Part shown: piece after piece, positions 39,142 through 46,967 of the stretch
Layout: each line of letters starts with the position of its first letter
Numbering within the stretch: the stretch's first letter is position 1
NCBI GenBank assembly: GCA_900471525.1
Contig: UCEZ01000007.1
Span: forward strand, 309,671 to 373,670
From: Hyphomicrobiales bacterium
GTDB taxonomy: Bacteria > Pseudomonadota > Alphaproteobacteria > Rhizobiales > Rhizobiaceae
DNA: 64,000 nt
Direction of reading: 5' to 3'
Translations under genes and position numbers: made by a program
The notes under the pieces: model-generated
What the model saw: the letters and a program-made list of their open reading frames with translations, nothing else
The model's database searches: none
What the model was told of the DNA's origin: nothing

Positions 39142-40152
39142 TCAATTCTTGCTCATGGCGGCGAGCCACTCGTCGATCCAGGCCTTGCGGTTGGCGGCCA
39201 CCTCGTCAGACGACATCAAAAATGTCTTTTCCGGCGTCACCAGCTTGCCGAACGCCTCCGGTAGCGGCTCCTTGGTAGCGGCAACCGGCATCATCCAGTT
39301 GGTCGTCGGAATGATCGACTGGAACTCCGGCCCGGTAACGAAGGTGAGGAAATCCTTGGCAAGCGCCGGATCCTTGGCGCTCTTCGTGATGCCGGCCACT
39401 TCGATCTGGATATAGTGGCCTTCCGAGAACGAAGCCGCCTGGTACCGGTCGGTGCTTTCCGCAACCATGTGGTATGCCGGTGATGTCGTGTAGGACAACA
39501 CCATCGGCGCCTCTCCCTTGGTGAACAGGCCGTAAGCTTCCGACCAGCCGGGCGTCACTGTCAGCACGCGGTCCTTGAGCTTCGCCCAGGCAGCACCAGC
39601 CTGGTCGCCATAAACCGACTTTACCCAGAGCAGCAGGCCGAGGCCCGGCGTCGAGGTTCGCGGGTCCTCGATGACGATCTTCTGGTTGGCATCGCCCTCG
39701 ACCAGCTCCTTCAGGCTCTTCGGCGGCTTCTTCATCGCCTGCGTGTCATAGATCACGGCGAAATGGCCGTAGTCATAGGGAACGAAGGTATCGTCGCTGA
39801 AACCGCCGGGAACCTTGACCGCCGACGTATCGATCCCGTGCGGCGCGAAGAAGCCGGTCGCCTTGGCTTCCGAGACGAGGTTGGTATCGAGACCAAGCAC
39901 GATATCGGCCTTGGAGGATGCGCCCTCGAGCTTCAACCGCGTCAAAAGCTCGACACCATCGGCGACGCTGACATAGGAGATCTTGCAGCCGCAGGTCTTC
40001 TCGAACGCTTCGGCGACCTTGGCGCCGGGACCCCATTCGCTGGTGAAGCTCTCATAGGTATAGACGGTCAGCACCTTGTCATGCGCGGAAGCGGAAAATG
40101 CGGTGGTGACTGCGGCAATAGCCGCGAGAAATGGAATGATTGCCTTGCGCAT
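39142..40152 (-). CDS. thiB: Thiamine ABC transporter substrate-binding protein
   Basis: This 336-aa periplasmic binding protein has the signal peptide [23 protein letters not shown], then the ThiB entry [19 protein letters not shown]. It binds thiamine, TMP and TPP in the periplasm and delivers them to ThiP. It is the first gene of thiBPQ and is preceded by a TPP riboswitch. The length and two-lobed pattern are as expected. Confidence 0.95.
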   Translation of the reverse strand: MRKAIIPFLAAIAAVTTAFSASAHDKVLTVYTYESFTSEWGPGAKVAEAFEKTCGCKISYVSVADGVELLTRLKLEGASSKADIVLGLDTNLVSEAKATGFFAPHGIDTSAVKVPGGFSDDTFVPYDYGHFAVIYDTQAMKKPPKSLKELVEGDANQKIVIEDPRTSTPGLGLLLWVKSVYGDQAGAAWAKLKDRVLTVTPGWSEAYGLFTKGEAPMVLSYTTSPAYHMVAESTDRYQAASFSEGHYIQIEVAGITKSAKDPALAKDFLTFVTGPEFQSIIPTTNWMMPVAATKEPLPEAFGKLVTPEKTFLMSSDEVAANRKAWIDEWLAAMSKN

Positions 40153-40199
40153 CCGCGCCTCCTTTAAATCCAGAATGGGAAGAGGGCGCTGAATTGTGC

Positions 40200-40295
40200 C
40201 GTCTAATCCCTCCGCCGGTACAAACCGGATCAGGTTCTTCGGGTTGGCCAGAGCCTCTCAGCCACAGATCCTGAAAGGACGAGCGGCACCCCGTT
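40200..40295 (-). ncRNA. TPP riboswitch (THI box) of thiBPQ
   Basis: Read on the minus strand, the element contains the P1-side GGGGTGCC (complement of 40285-40292), then the invariant CTGAGA in GGCTGAGAGG. The ACCTGATC motif lies in GAAGAACCTGATCCGG, and it closes with CCGGCGGAGGGA. These are the hallmark conserved blocks of the TPP aptamer. It ends about 50 nt before the thiB ATG, where it can sequester the ribosome site or terminate. High TPP would switch thiamine import off. Confidence 0.95.
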
Positions 40296-40713
40296 AGAGC
40301 AGGAGGAGGTTTAGACCTGAGCGAAATGCTTGGCAAGAGGGCACAAGCGGCGGGCGATTGTTGTGCGGCCGCCCCTCCCGATCAAAGGGCGATGGGGCTG
40401 TCAACGGTCCAAAGCGGCTACCGCGCCATCAATTGCGCTGCGCGTTTACAGCGGTTGTTACGGTAACGTACTTGCATGCCCCGCGCGCAGGGGACAACTT
40501 TCTTGCGCAGTGGCCCTGCGCCACCGCCTTCTGTTGAGGCTTTGCCATTTTGGCAGTCGAGATTTGTTTGAATATTCAGACATGACTTTGCGCGTCAGTT
40601 CTCAATGCAGACGCGCTTCTTCTCAGATCAAATTTGTCGCAGGAAGGAACCTGACAATGATAATGGAAGCTGACCGATCAAATTCGTCACGCTACGTGTC
40701 GAAGGGTTTTCCA
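40296..40713. other. Gap between the thi leader and the sulfatase gene
   Basis: No gene is seen in these 418 nt. It must contain the thi promoter (minus) and the sulfatase promoter (plus). A GTTACGGTAAC palindrome lies at 40457-40467 in a segment related to the repeat upstream of the M48 gene. Near the right end is an alternative sulfatase start (ATG 40657) with an AGGAAGGA site. Confidence 0.5.
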
Positions 40714-42366
40714 ATGAAACTTCTGGGGTCGTGCGTTGCGGTGGTGGCCTTTGCCGCTGGCCTGTCAGCCCCCGCGAGTGCACAGCAAACGACAGCAAAG
40801 CCAAACATCCTTCTCATAGTTTCCGATGACACCGGCTACGGCGATCTCGGCCCGTATGGTGGCGGCGAAGGACGGGGAATGCCGACGCCCAATATCGACA
40901 AGATGGCCGATCAGGGAATGACCTTCTACGATTTCTACGCTCAGCCGAGCTGCACGCCAGGTCGTGCTGCCATGATCACCGGGCGCATCCCCAATCGGAG
41001 CGGCATGACGACCGTAGCATTCCAGGGTGAAGGTGGAGGCCTTCCCGCGGCTGAGTGGACGCTTGCCTCTGTTTTGAAACTCGGTGGGTACGGCACCTAT
41101 TTCACGGGCAAATGGCATCTGGGTGAGGCGGATTATGCGCTGCCGAACGCCCAGGGGTTCGACGTGATGAAGTATTGCGGCCTCTACCACCTCAATGCCT
41201 ACACCTACGCCGACCCAACCTGGTTCCCTGATATGGACCCGAAGCTCCGGGCGATGTTCCAGAAGGTCACCAAGGGCGCACTTTCCGGTAAGGCCGGCGA
41301 AAAGGCGGTCGAGGACTTCAAGATCAATGGTCAGTATGTCGACACGCCCTCGGTGAGCGGTGCGGCAGGGGTTGTCGGCATTCCCTTCTTCGACAGTTAT
41401 GTCGAAAAGGCGGCTCTTGAATTTCTTGACGACGCGGCAAAATCCGACAAGCCGTTCTTCATCGATGTCAACTTCATGAAGGTGCACCAACCGAACATGC
41501 CGGCACCGGAATTCGAGCATAAGTCGATGTCGAAGTCGAAATATGCCGACAGCATCGTCGAACTGGATACCCGCATCGGTCGCATCATGGACAAGCTTCA
41601 TGAGACCGGCCTCGACAAGAATACTCTCGTCTTCTACACGACCGACAACGGCGCCTGGCAGGACGTCTATCCCGACGCCGGCTATACGCCATTTCGTGGC
41701 ACCAAGGGCACGGTCCGGGAGGGTGGTAACCGCGTTCCCGCCATCGCAGTCTGGCCGGGCAAGATCAAGCCAGGCTCGAAGAATCACGACATCGTGGGTG
41801 GACTCGATCTGATGGCAACATTTGCTTCGGTTGCAGGGGTTGCTCTCCCCGACAAGGACCGCGAAGGCCAACCGACCGTCTTCGATAGCTTCGACATGTC
41901 GCCAATCCTCTTGGGGACCGGCAAGTCGGAACGCACCTCATGGTTCTATTTCACTGAGAACGAACTATCGCCCGGAGCTGCCCGCGTCGGCAACTACAAG
42001 GCGGTATTCAATCTGCGTGGTGACGATGGACAGCCGACTGGCGGCCTGGCCGTCGACAGCAATCTGGGATGGAAGGGTCCGGAAAAGTATGTCGCTACGG
42101 TCCCGCAAGTTTTTGACCTCTGGCAGGACCCTCAGGAGCGCTACGACATCTTCATGAACAACTACACCGAGCGCACGTGGACGATGGTGACGATCAGCGA
42201 TGCCATCAAGCAATTGATGGCGACCTACGTCAAATATCCACCACGCAAGCTTCAAAGTGCGAGCTACTCCGGTCCGATTGAAATTTCGAGGTATCAGCAG
42301 TTCCAGTGGCTGCGAGATGAACTCGGCAAAGAGGGCTTCAGTCTCTCCATGCCGACTGGTAACTGA
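40714..42366 (+). CDS. Arylsulfatase (formylglycine-type)
   Basis: This 550-aa type I sulfatase has a signal peptide (MKLLGSCVAVVAFAAGLSAPASA) and metal ligands in LLIVSDDTGYGDLG (D38, D39). The formylglycine motif is C80-T-P-G-R with the downstream AAMITGR. The substrate Lys/His lies in YFTGKWHLGE, and the DNG triplet in FYTTDNGAWQDVYPD. It hydrolyses sulfate esters in the periplasm; the substrate is unknown. No sulfatase-modifying enzyme gene is in the window. ATG 40657, 19 codons upstream, has a better ribosome site and would give a longer signal region. The gene is AT-richer than neighbours. Confidence 0.9.
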   Translation: MKLLGSCVAVVAFAAGLSAPASAQQTTAKPNILLIVSDDTGYGDLGPYGGGEGRGMPTPNIDKMADQGMTFYDFYAQPSCTPGRAAMITGRIPNRSGMTTVAFQGEGGGLPAAEWTLASVLKLGGYGTYFTGKWHLGEADYALPNAQGFDVMKYCGLYHLNAYTYADPTWFPDMDPKLRAMFQKVTKGALSGKAGEKAVEDFKINGQYVDTPSVSGAAGVVGIPFFDSYVEKAALEFLDDAAKSDKPFFIDVNFMKVHQPNMPAPEFEHKSMSKSKYADSIVELDTRIGRIMDKLHETGLDKNTLVFYTTDNGAWQDVYPDAGYTPFRGTKGTVREGGNRVPAIAVWPGKIKPGSKNHDIVGGLDLMATFASVAGVALPDKDREGQPTVFDSFDMSPILLGTGKSERTSWFYFTENELSPGAARVGNYKAVFNLRGDDGQPTGGLAVDSNLGWKGPEKYVATVPQVFDLWQDPQERYDIFMNNYTERTWTMVTISDAIKQLMATYVKYPPRKLQSASYSGPIEISRYQQFQWLRDELGKEGFSLSMPTGN

Positions 42367-42564
42367 GCCGGCAACAGGGGGGAGCGGTGCTGTTTGGTTC
42401 GATCCGGACAGCGCCGCTCGACGTACCCATTCGCTGCGGAGTGCTTCAAGCCAATGCATCCGTCGATTGACAGCCGAGTGTCGACCTTCGGGGCTGGAAG
42501 CAGATATTCAACGTTTGACGTGAGGGGTGCGAAGCCCACTTGTGGACGCCCCTCGATGGAAAGA

Positions 42565-42939
42565 TCAGGCCTCGGGTTCGTGGCAAACCACTTCGATGTT
42601 GTGCCCGTCCGGACCAATGACGAAAGCTGCATAGTAGTTCGCGTGATAGTGCGGACGCACACCGGGCGCACCATTGTCTTTGCCTCCAGCCTCCAGCGCT
42701 GCGCGATAGAAAGCTTCGACTTGCTGGCGATTCTCGGCCGTGAACGCCAAATGAAGATGCGCTGGCTTCTCCTCGGTTTGGTACAGGCACAATGAAGCCT
42801 TGCCCTTTGGGCTAAGCTCGACCCCGTATGTCGGAGCCCCCTCCGCGACAACAGCTACGCCGAGCGGTTCGAGTGCCCTGAGGAAGAACGCCTTGCTCGC
42901 TGAATAGTCGGTGACTCCGAATTTGACGTGGTCAAACAT
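42565..42939 (-). CDS. VOC family protein (glyoxalase-like)
   Basis: This 124-aa single-domain VOC protein begins MFDHVKFGVTDYSASKAFF and has HLHLAFTAENRQQVEAFYRAAL and the closing VIGPDGHNIEVVCHEPEA with a metal-site Glu. The group is common in proteobacteria without an assigned reaction. The start at 42939 has an AGGAG site and fits the family N-terminus. It is a single gene between the sulfatase and the zinc-ribbon-like orphan. Confidence 0.88.
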   Translation of the reverse strand: MFDHVKFGVTDYSASKAFFLRALEPLGVAVVAEGAPTYGVELSPKGKASLCLYQTEEKPAHLHLAFTAENRQQVEAFYRAALEAGGKDNGAPGVRPHYHANYYAAFVIGPDGHNIEVVCHEPEA

Positions 42940-43343
42940 GAATTCTCCTGAAGAGTGTGGGCTTGCCTTGCGGAGAAGCCGCCGGAGAACGCCGACTGCT
43001 TTGCGGCCGCTTTGTGTCTCATGCTTTAATGGCATGTCTCAGCCATCAATGGCAAGGAACAGAGGGCGGGAGGGCCAGCGCTCCTTTGGGTAAACCCGCA
43101 GCGCCCGCAGATGCGGGATTTCAGATAGGGAGCGAAAGCTGATTGCCGGGTCTCCAGTTCGATCCACTCAAGAGCATCATCCCAACATGACCGCAATTAG
43201 CGCAAAGCCGTCTTAGCAGGTCGCTCCCGAACCTTGGGCCCTACCGGCGCATTGTGAAAGCTCCTTTTTGGTTCGTAATTGTCCCAGAACCGAGAGCGGC
43301 TATGCTAAAGCCGTTGCCTGTAACGATCGATGGGAAATCTAAG
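42940..43343. other. Gene-free gap
   Basis: I see no convincing gene, RNA or large repeat in these 404 nt. The zinc-ribbon gene could start further left, at GTG 43254 or ATG 43302, but neither has a clear ribosome site. The region is less GC-rich than the neighbouring core genes. Confidence 0.4.
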
Positions 43344-43796
43344 ATGAAAACGGTCGAGCTTGCCTGCGTTGGAAGGCTTAAATGCCCCGATTGTGTGGCG
43401 GAAATACCAGCATGGAGATCATCTGGAATGAGCCAGATGTACCCGCATTTTTACTGCTCTCATTGTAACAATGCAATTCATCGTCAGAAAGACCGATGCC
43501 TCGTGTGGAACGATCAAAGTCTGGAGGTTTTGCAAGTCATTGCATCGTCACTTCCCGATTGCGAGTGCGGCGGCAAATTTGTGCCGGGAGCAAATCCGAA
43601 GTGTCGGACTTGTCACTACGAGTTTCGACATCAGTCATCACAGCTTGAGCGGCTGAGCGATCCACATATCATTCTGATCGACGGTACCGTGATGTACGGA
43701 GATGACGGACCTAATTATAAGGTGGTGATCACTCCCGGAGCGAGCGAGGGAGCAACTCCTGTCTTGGAACCACGCGGTAGGCCCAAAGGCGTCTAG
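43344..43796 (+). CDS. Zinc-ribbon-like hypothetical protein
   Basis: This 150-aa protein, if started at 43344, carries four Cys pairs: CPDC, CSHC, CECGG and CRTC. This arrangement is consistent with one or two structural zinc sites. The first pair follows MKTVELACVGRLK. The C-terminal part (IILIDGTVMYGDDGPNYKVV) looks like a small beta-domain. GTG 43254 and ATG 43302 are alternative starts. Codon use is clearly AT-richer than in the core genes, suggesting acquisition. No family is recognised. Confidence 0.6.
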   Translation: MKTVELACVGRLKCPDCVAEIPAWRSSGMSQMYPHFYCSHCNNAIHRQKDRCLVWNDQSLEVLQVIASSLPDCECGGKFVPGANPKCRTCHYEFRHQSSQLERLSDPHIILIDGTVMYGDDGPNYKVVITPGASEGATPVLEPRGRPKGV

Positions 43797-43863
43797 CGAG
43801 ATCCGATGACCGCAAATTGGCGAAAGCGGACGACCATCACCCCTTCTGGTGACAGTCAGCCCC

Positions 43864-45366
43864 TCAAGCCGCCGGTTTCTGCGGCAATCTGACCGCCTTC
43901 AGGCTGATGGCCGAGACAAGCGCGATCAGCGATATACCGACCGCCGTCAGGAACAGCGGCAGAAAGGCCGCTGTATAGCTTTCGGCGACCAACTGGCGGG
44001 CGGTCTCCGGCAGCGTCGACAGCACCAGCGGCGTCAGCTTCTCGATGTCGGCCACGCCTGGGATCGCCGTCGTACCGCGTGCGAGGCCGGCGGCGATGAT
44101 GGCGCCGTAGATGGAGATGGCGATCGAGGCTCCCCCCATGCGCGACAGCGTGACGGCACCGGTGGCGGCCCCGACATCGCCACGGGATGCTATGTTCTGC
44201 ACGGCGACGATCGGAACCTGCTGGCCGAAACCGATGCCGATGCCATGCAGGGCCATGACGGCGCAGATGACGAAGAGCGGCGTGCCCGGCTGAATCTGCG
44301 AGAAAATCAGCAATGCCAGGATTGTCAGGCTGGCGCTGACGATCGCAAACGGCTTGTAGCGACCGCTGCGCGAAATCAGCCGTCCGGCCGTCAGCGAGCC
44401 GCAGACGATGCCGCCGGTCAGCATGATGAAGAGCAGTCCGGCGAGCGACGGGCTCAGCCCCGTCGTCGTCTGCAGGAACAGCGCAAAATAGTTGACCATG
44501 CCGATGCCGACCGCGCCGCTTGCCAGCGAAATCACCAGCATCAGGCTGAAGGTCGGATTGGAAAACAGCGCCAGCGGCACGATCGGCTCAGGCGCCCGCC
44601 GCTCGACAAAAACCCACATCGTGGCGCAAAGCGCACCGATGGCAACGATCATCAAACTGCCGAACGACAAAACCGAGCCGAACAGTTCCGCGCTGTCGCC
44701 GAGAAGCACGACCATGGTGACCGCGCCGGCCAGAAGCAGCGCGCCGGCATAGTCGATCGTCGGCCGGCGCGTCGGGCGGCGATAGGGCAGGAAGACGAAA
44801 AGGCCGGCAAGCACCGCGATGCCGATCGGGATGTTGATCAGAAAGATCGAGCGCCAGCCGAACAGGTCGCTCATCGTGCCGCCGAGCACCGGGCCGACGG
44901 CGCCCGACGCCATCAGCACGAGGCTGGAATAGCTCTGGTATCTGGCCCGCTCGCGCGGCTCGAACAGATCGGCGGTGATGGAGAAGATCGACACCATGAT
45001 GCCGCCGCCGCCGAGCCCCTGCAGCACGCGCGCCGCGATCAGCGTGTTCATCGAGACGGCGAGACCACAGGCAATCGAGCCCAGTGTGAAGATCGTCACA
45101 GCCGCGACCATCACATATTTGCGTCCGAACAGGTCGCCGAGCTTGCCGTAGAGCGGCATCACCGCGCAGGTGGCGAGCAGATAGGCCGAGCCGATCCAGC
45201 CGAAACGCTCCATCTCGCCGAACTCGCCGACAATGGTCGGCAGCGCGGTTGCGACGATCTGGTTGTCCAGCGTCGCCATGAACAGCGCCGTCATCAGGAA
45301 GAAGAAAAGCGTAAGACGGAGCGCGGGGCTCGAAACGAGCGGCGCCGGCGTGACGTGCATGTCCAT
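43864..45366 (-). CDS. MFS transporter, DHA2 (EmrB/QacA-type) drug exporter
   Basis: This 500-aa protein has fourteen predicted helices. The DHA2 helix-1 motif LDNQIVATALPTIVGEFG is present, with the loop 2-3 motif GKLGDLFGRKYVM and the antiporter motif C region GAVGPVLGG. It probably exports toxic compounds with proton antiport. It is divergent from a marR-type gene across a short gap with an operator-like inverted repeat, so the MarR protein is its likely repressor. No accessory membrane-fusion gene is next to it. Confidence 0.92.
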   Translation of the reverse strand: MDMHVTPAPLVSSPALRLTLFFFLMTALFMATLDNQIVATALPTIVGEFGEMERFGWIGSAYLLATCAVMPLYGKLGDLFGRKYVMVAAVTIFTLGSIACGLAVSMNTLIAARVLQGLGGGGIMVSIFSITADLFEPRERARYQSYSSLVLMASGAVGPVLGGTMSDLFGWRSIFLINIPIGIAVLAGLFVFLPYRRPTRRPTIDYAGALLLAGAVTMVVLLGDSAELFGSVLSFGSLMIVAIGALCATMWVFVERRAPEPIVPLALFSNPTFSLMLVISLASGAVGIGMVNYFALFLQTTTGLSPSLAGLLFIMLTGGIVCGSLTAGRLISRSGRYKPFAIVSASLTILALLIFSQIQPGTPLFVICAVMALHGIGIGFGQQVPIVAVQNIASRGDVGAATGAVTLSRMGGASIAISIYGAIIAAGLARGTTAIPGVADIEKLTPLVLSTLPETARQLVAESYTAAFLPLFLTAVGISLIALVSAISLKAVRLPQKPAA

Positions 45367-45392
45367 GGGAGGATTCCGGTTGCGTTGCGCAA

Positions 45393-45427
45393 TTTATGTG
45401 CTGTTAGCATATAATTGTCAACAGCAC
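45393..45427. promoter_or_regulatory. Divergent promoter region with MarR operator-like repeat
   Basis: The inverted repeat GTGCTGTT (45398-45405) / AACAGCAC (45420-45427) surrounds TATAAT at 45410-45415, a perfect -10 for the marR direction. The opposite strand has TTGACA (complement of 45416-45421) and CATAAA (complement of 45393-45398) with 17-nt spacing, serving the exporter. A repressor dimer at this repeat would cover both promoters. Confidence 0.65.
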
Positions 45428-45487
45428 GTTTGTGCAAAGCGCATATTCGCGCTTTATGAAGACCCGCGGCTTTGCTATTGTCGCCCC

Positions 45488-46039
45488 ATGGAACACGCAA
45501 TTTCACCGATCGAACCCGAAACCGGTCTGAGCGAAGCGGAGGCAAACCGCGCCTCGATCAGCCGGTCGATGGGTCGCTGGCGGCTGATGGTCGGCCGGCG
45601 GGTGCTGGCTCGTCTCGCCATCGACAATGTCGCCCCAGGCCTCGAAATCACCCATCTCGATGTTCTCGACGCCGTTTGGCGAGCCCGGCCGGAAGGCGAG
45701 GTAACGGTCGGCACCATCGCCGAGATGATGCGGATCGACCCGTCGCGCGCCAGCCGCATCGTCGCCGACATGGTGACCCGCGGCGCGCTCCGCCGCGAAG
45801 CCTCGCAGGCCGATGCCCGGCGCATCATCGTCGTCATGACCGAGCTTGGAAACAAGCTGATGCTGGAAATCAAGGCGGTCAAGCGCGGCGTCATCGAAAG
45901 CATCCTGGCTGACTGGCCGGAAGAAGACGTGACCGCATTTGCCGGCCTGTTCGATCGGTTCGTCACTTCCTTCGAGCACGTCCATCTGGCCCGCGAGAAG
46001 GAAAACGCCGGCCGCAACAACGAGCCGCCTGCCCCGTAG
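45488..46039 (+). CDS. MarR family transcriptional regulator
   Basis: This 183-aa winged-helix regulator has the MarR core: EITHLDVLDAVWRARPEGEVTVGTIAEMMRIDPSRASRIVADMVTRG spans the recognition helix, and the wing follows with REASQADARRIIVVMTELG. It has a longer N-terminus than typical MarR proteins. It is divergent from the DHA2 exporter and probably controls it and itself. The start at 45488 gives the complete domain. Confidence 0.9.
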   Translation: MEHAISPIEPETGLSEAEANRASISRSMGRWRLMVGRRVLARLAIDNVAPGLEITHLDVLDAVWRARPEGEVTVGTIAEMMRIDPSRASRIVADMVTRGALRREASQADARRIIVVMTELGNKLMLEIKAVKRGVIESILADWPEEDVTAFAGLFDRFVTSFEHVHLAREKENAGRNNEPPAP

Positions 46040-46077
46040 GTGCCCTAAATTCTGCAAAGCATGGCAGGACGACTTGG

Positions 46078-46231
46078 TCTCCCTCTTCTCCCCAACGGGG
46101 AGAAGGTGCCCGAAGGGCGGATGAGGGGGGCGAAGGCAATTTCAAGACAACCTCCATGTGGCTCCGGCTTCGCCGAAGCCCCCCTCATCGCCTCGCCTCC
46201 GCTCGGCACTTCTCCCCGCTGGGGAGAAGAG
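46078..46231. repeat. Palindromic intergenic repeat, family A copy 2
   Basis: The left half reads TTCTCCCCAACGGGGAGAAG followed by GGGCGGATGAGGGG. The right half is an inverted counterpart with CCCCCCTCATCGCC and CTTCTCCCCGCTGGGGAGAAG (written here in two parts because it is long: CTTCTCCCC and GGGGAGAAG). Compared with A1 and A3 the outer modules are rearranged and the middle is unrelated sequence. It lies between the marR-type gene and thiN, so the thiN promoter may be inside or just after it. Confidence 0.75.
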
Positions 46232-46314
46232 GCCGCACCTTTCGTCCCGACCCCGATGCAAATACACGCCTGCCCCTTCCCCTTGCGCCCCTGTTTACGC
46301 TATGGCCTTGCGCC

Positions 46315-46965
46315 ATGAGCAAACAGGCTTTTGTAATCTTGATGGGCGGCCCGCTGACGCCGACGAATCGGCTGACCGGCCATCTGAAGGGTGCCCGCGT
46401 AATTGCGGCCGATGGCGGCATGCGGCATGCGAGCGCGCTTGGCCTGAAACCGGAACTCTGGGTCGGCGATTTCGATTCCACGCCGGAAGCCCTGATCGAC
46501 GAGTGGCCGGACGTGATCCGCGAGCCCTACCCGCCCGCCAAGAACGAGACGGATGGCGAGATTGCCGTGGCCGGTGCCCTCGAGCGCGGCGCGAAAAAGC
46601 TCGTCTTTGCCGGCGCGCTCGGCGGCGAACGCAGCGACCATGCCGTCATGCATCTGCTCTATGCCGCCAAGCTTGCCGAAGACGGCATCGACGTGCTGCT
46701 CACCTCCGGCGAGGAGGAAGCCTATCCGCTGCTGCCGGGATCACGCGAGATCGACCTGCCGAAGGGCAGCCTGTTTTCCATCCTCGGGCTCGACACGCTG
46801 ACCGGCCTTTCGATCGAAGGCGCCCGTTACCCGCTCAAGGATTTTCATCTGCCGTTCGGCTCCTCGCGCACCGTTTCCAACGTCGCCGAAGGCACCGTCC
46901 GCTTCACCCTTTCCTCCGGCCGGGCGCTCATCCTCGCCCGTCCTTACGACCTTTCGGGAGCCTGA
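46315..46965 (+). CDS. thiN: Thiamine pyrophosphokinase
   Basis: This 216-aa enzyme transfers pyrophosphate from ATP to thiamine to make TPP. It has the DGGMRHASALGLKPELWVGDFDS motif and the KNETDGEIAV substrate motif, then GGERSDHAVMHL. The start at 46315 gives the usual N-terminus (MSKQAFVILMGG). It is 2 nt from the ABC-F gene. It uses thiamine imported by ThiBPQ elsewhere in the window, and its product serves SucA. Confidence 0.95.
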   Translation: MSKQAFVILMGGPLTPTNRLTGHLKGARVIAADGGMRHASALGLKPELWVGDFDSTPEALIDEWPDVIREPYPPAKNETDGEIAVAGALERGAKKLVFAGALGGERSDHAVMHLLYAAKLAEDGIDVLLTSGEEEAYPLLPGSREIDLPKGSLFSILGLDTLTGLSIEGARYPLKDFHLPFGSSRTVSNVAEGTVRFTLSSGRALILARPYDLSGA

Positions 46966-46967
46966 CC

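Noticed and set aside
43849..45414. 521-codon open frame opposite the DHA2 exporter
   Set aside because: Composed almost only of polar Arg/Asp/Gln residues, antisense to a convincing membrane protein.
46158..46967. 270-codon upstream extension of the ABC-F gene
   Set aside because: It runs through thiN in another frame and through repeat A2. The ABC-F N-terminus is clear at 46968.
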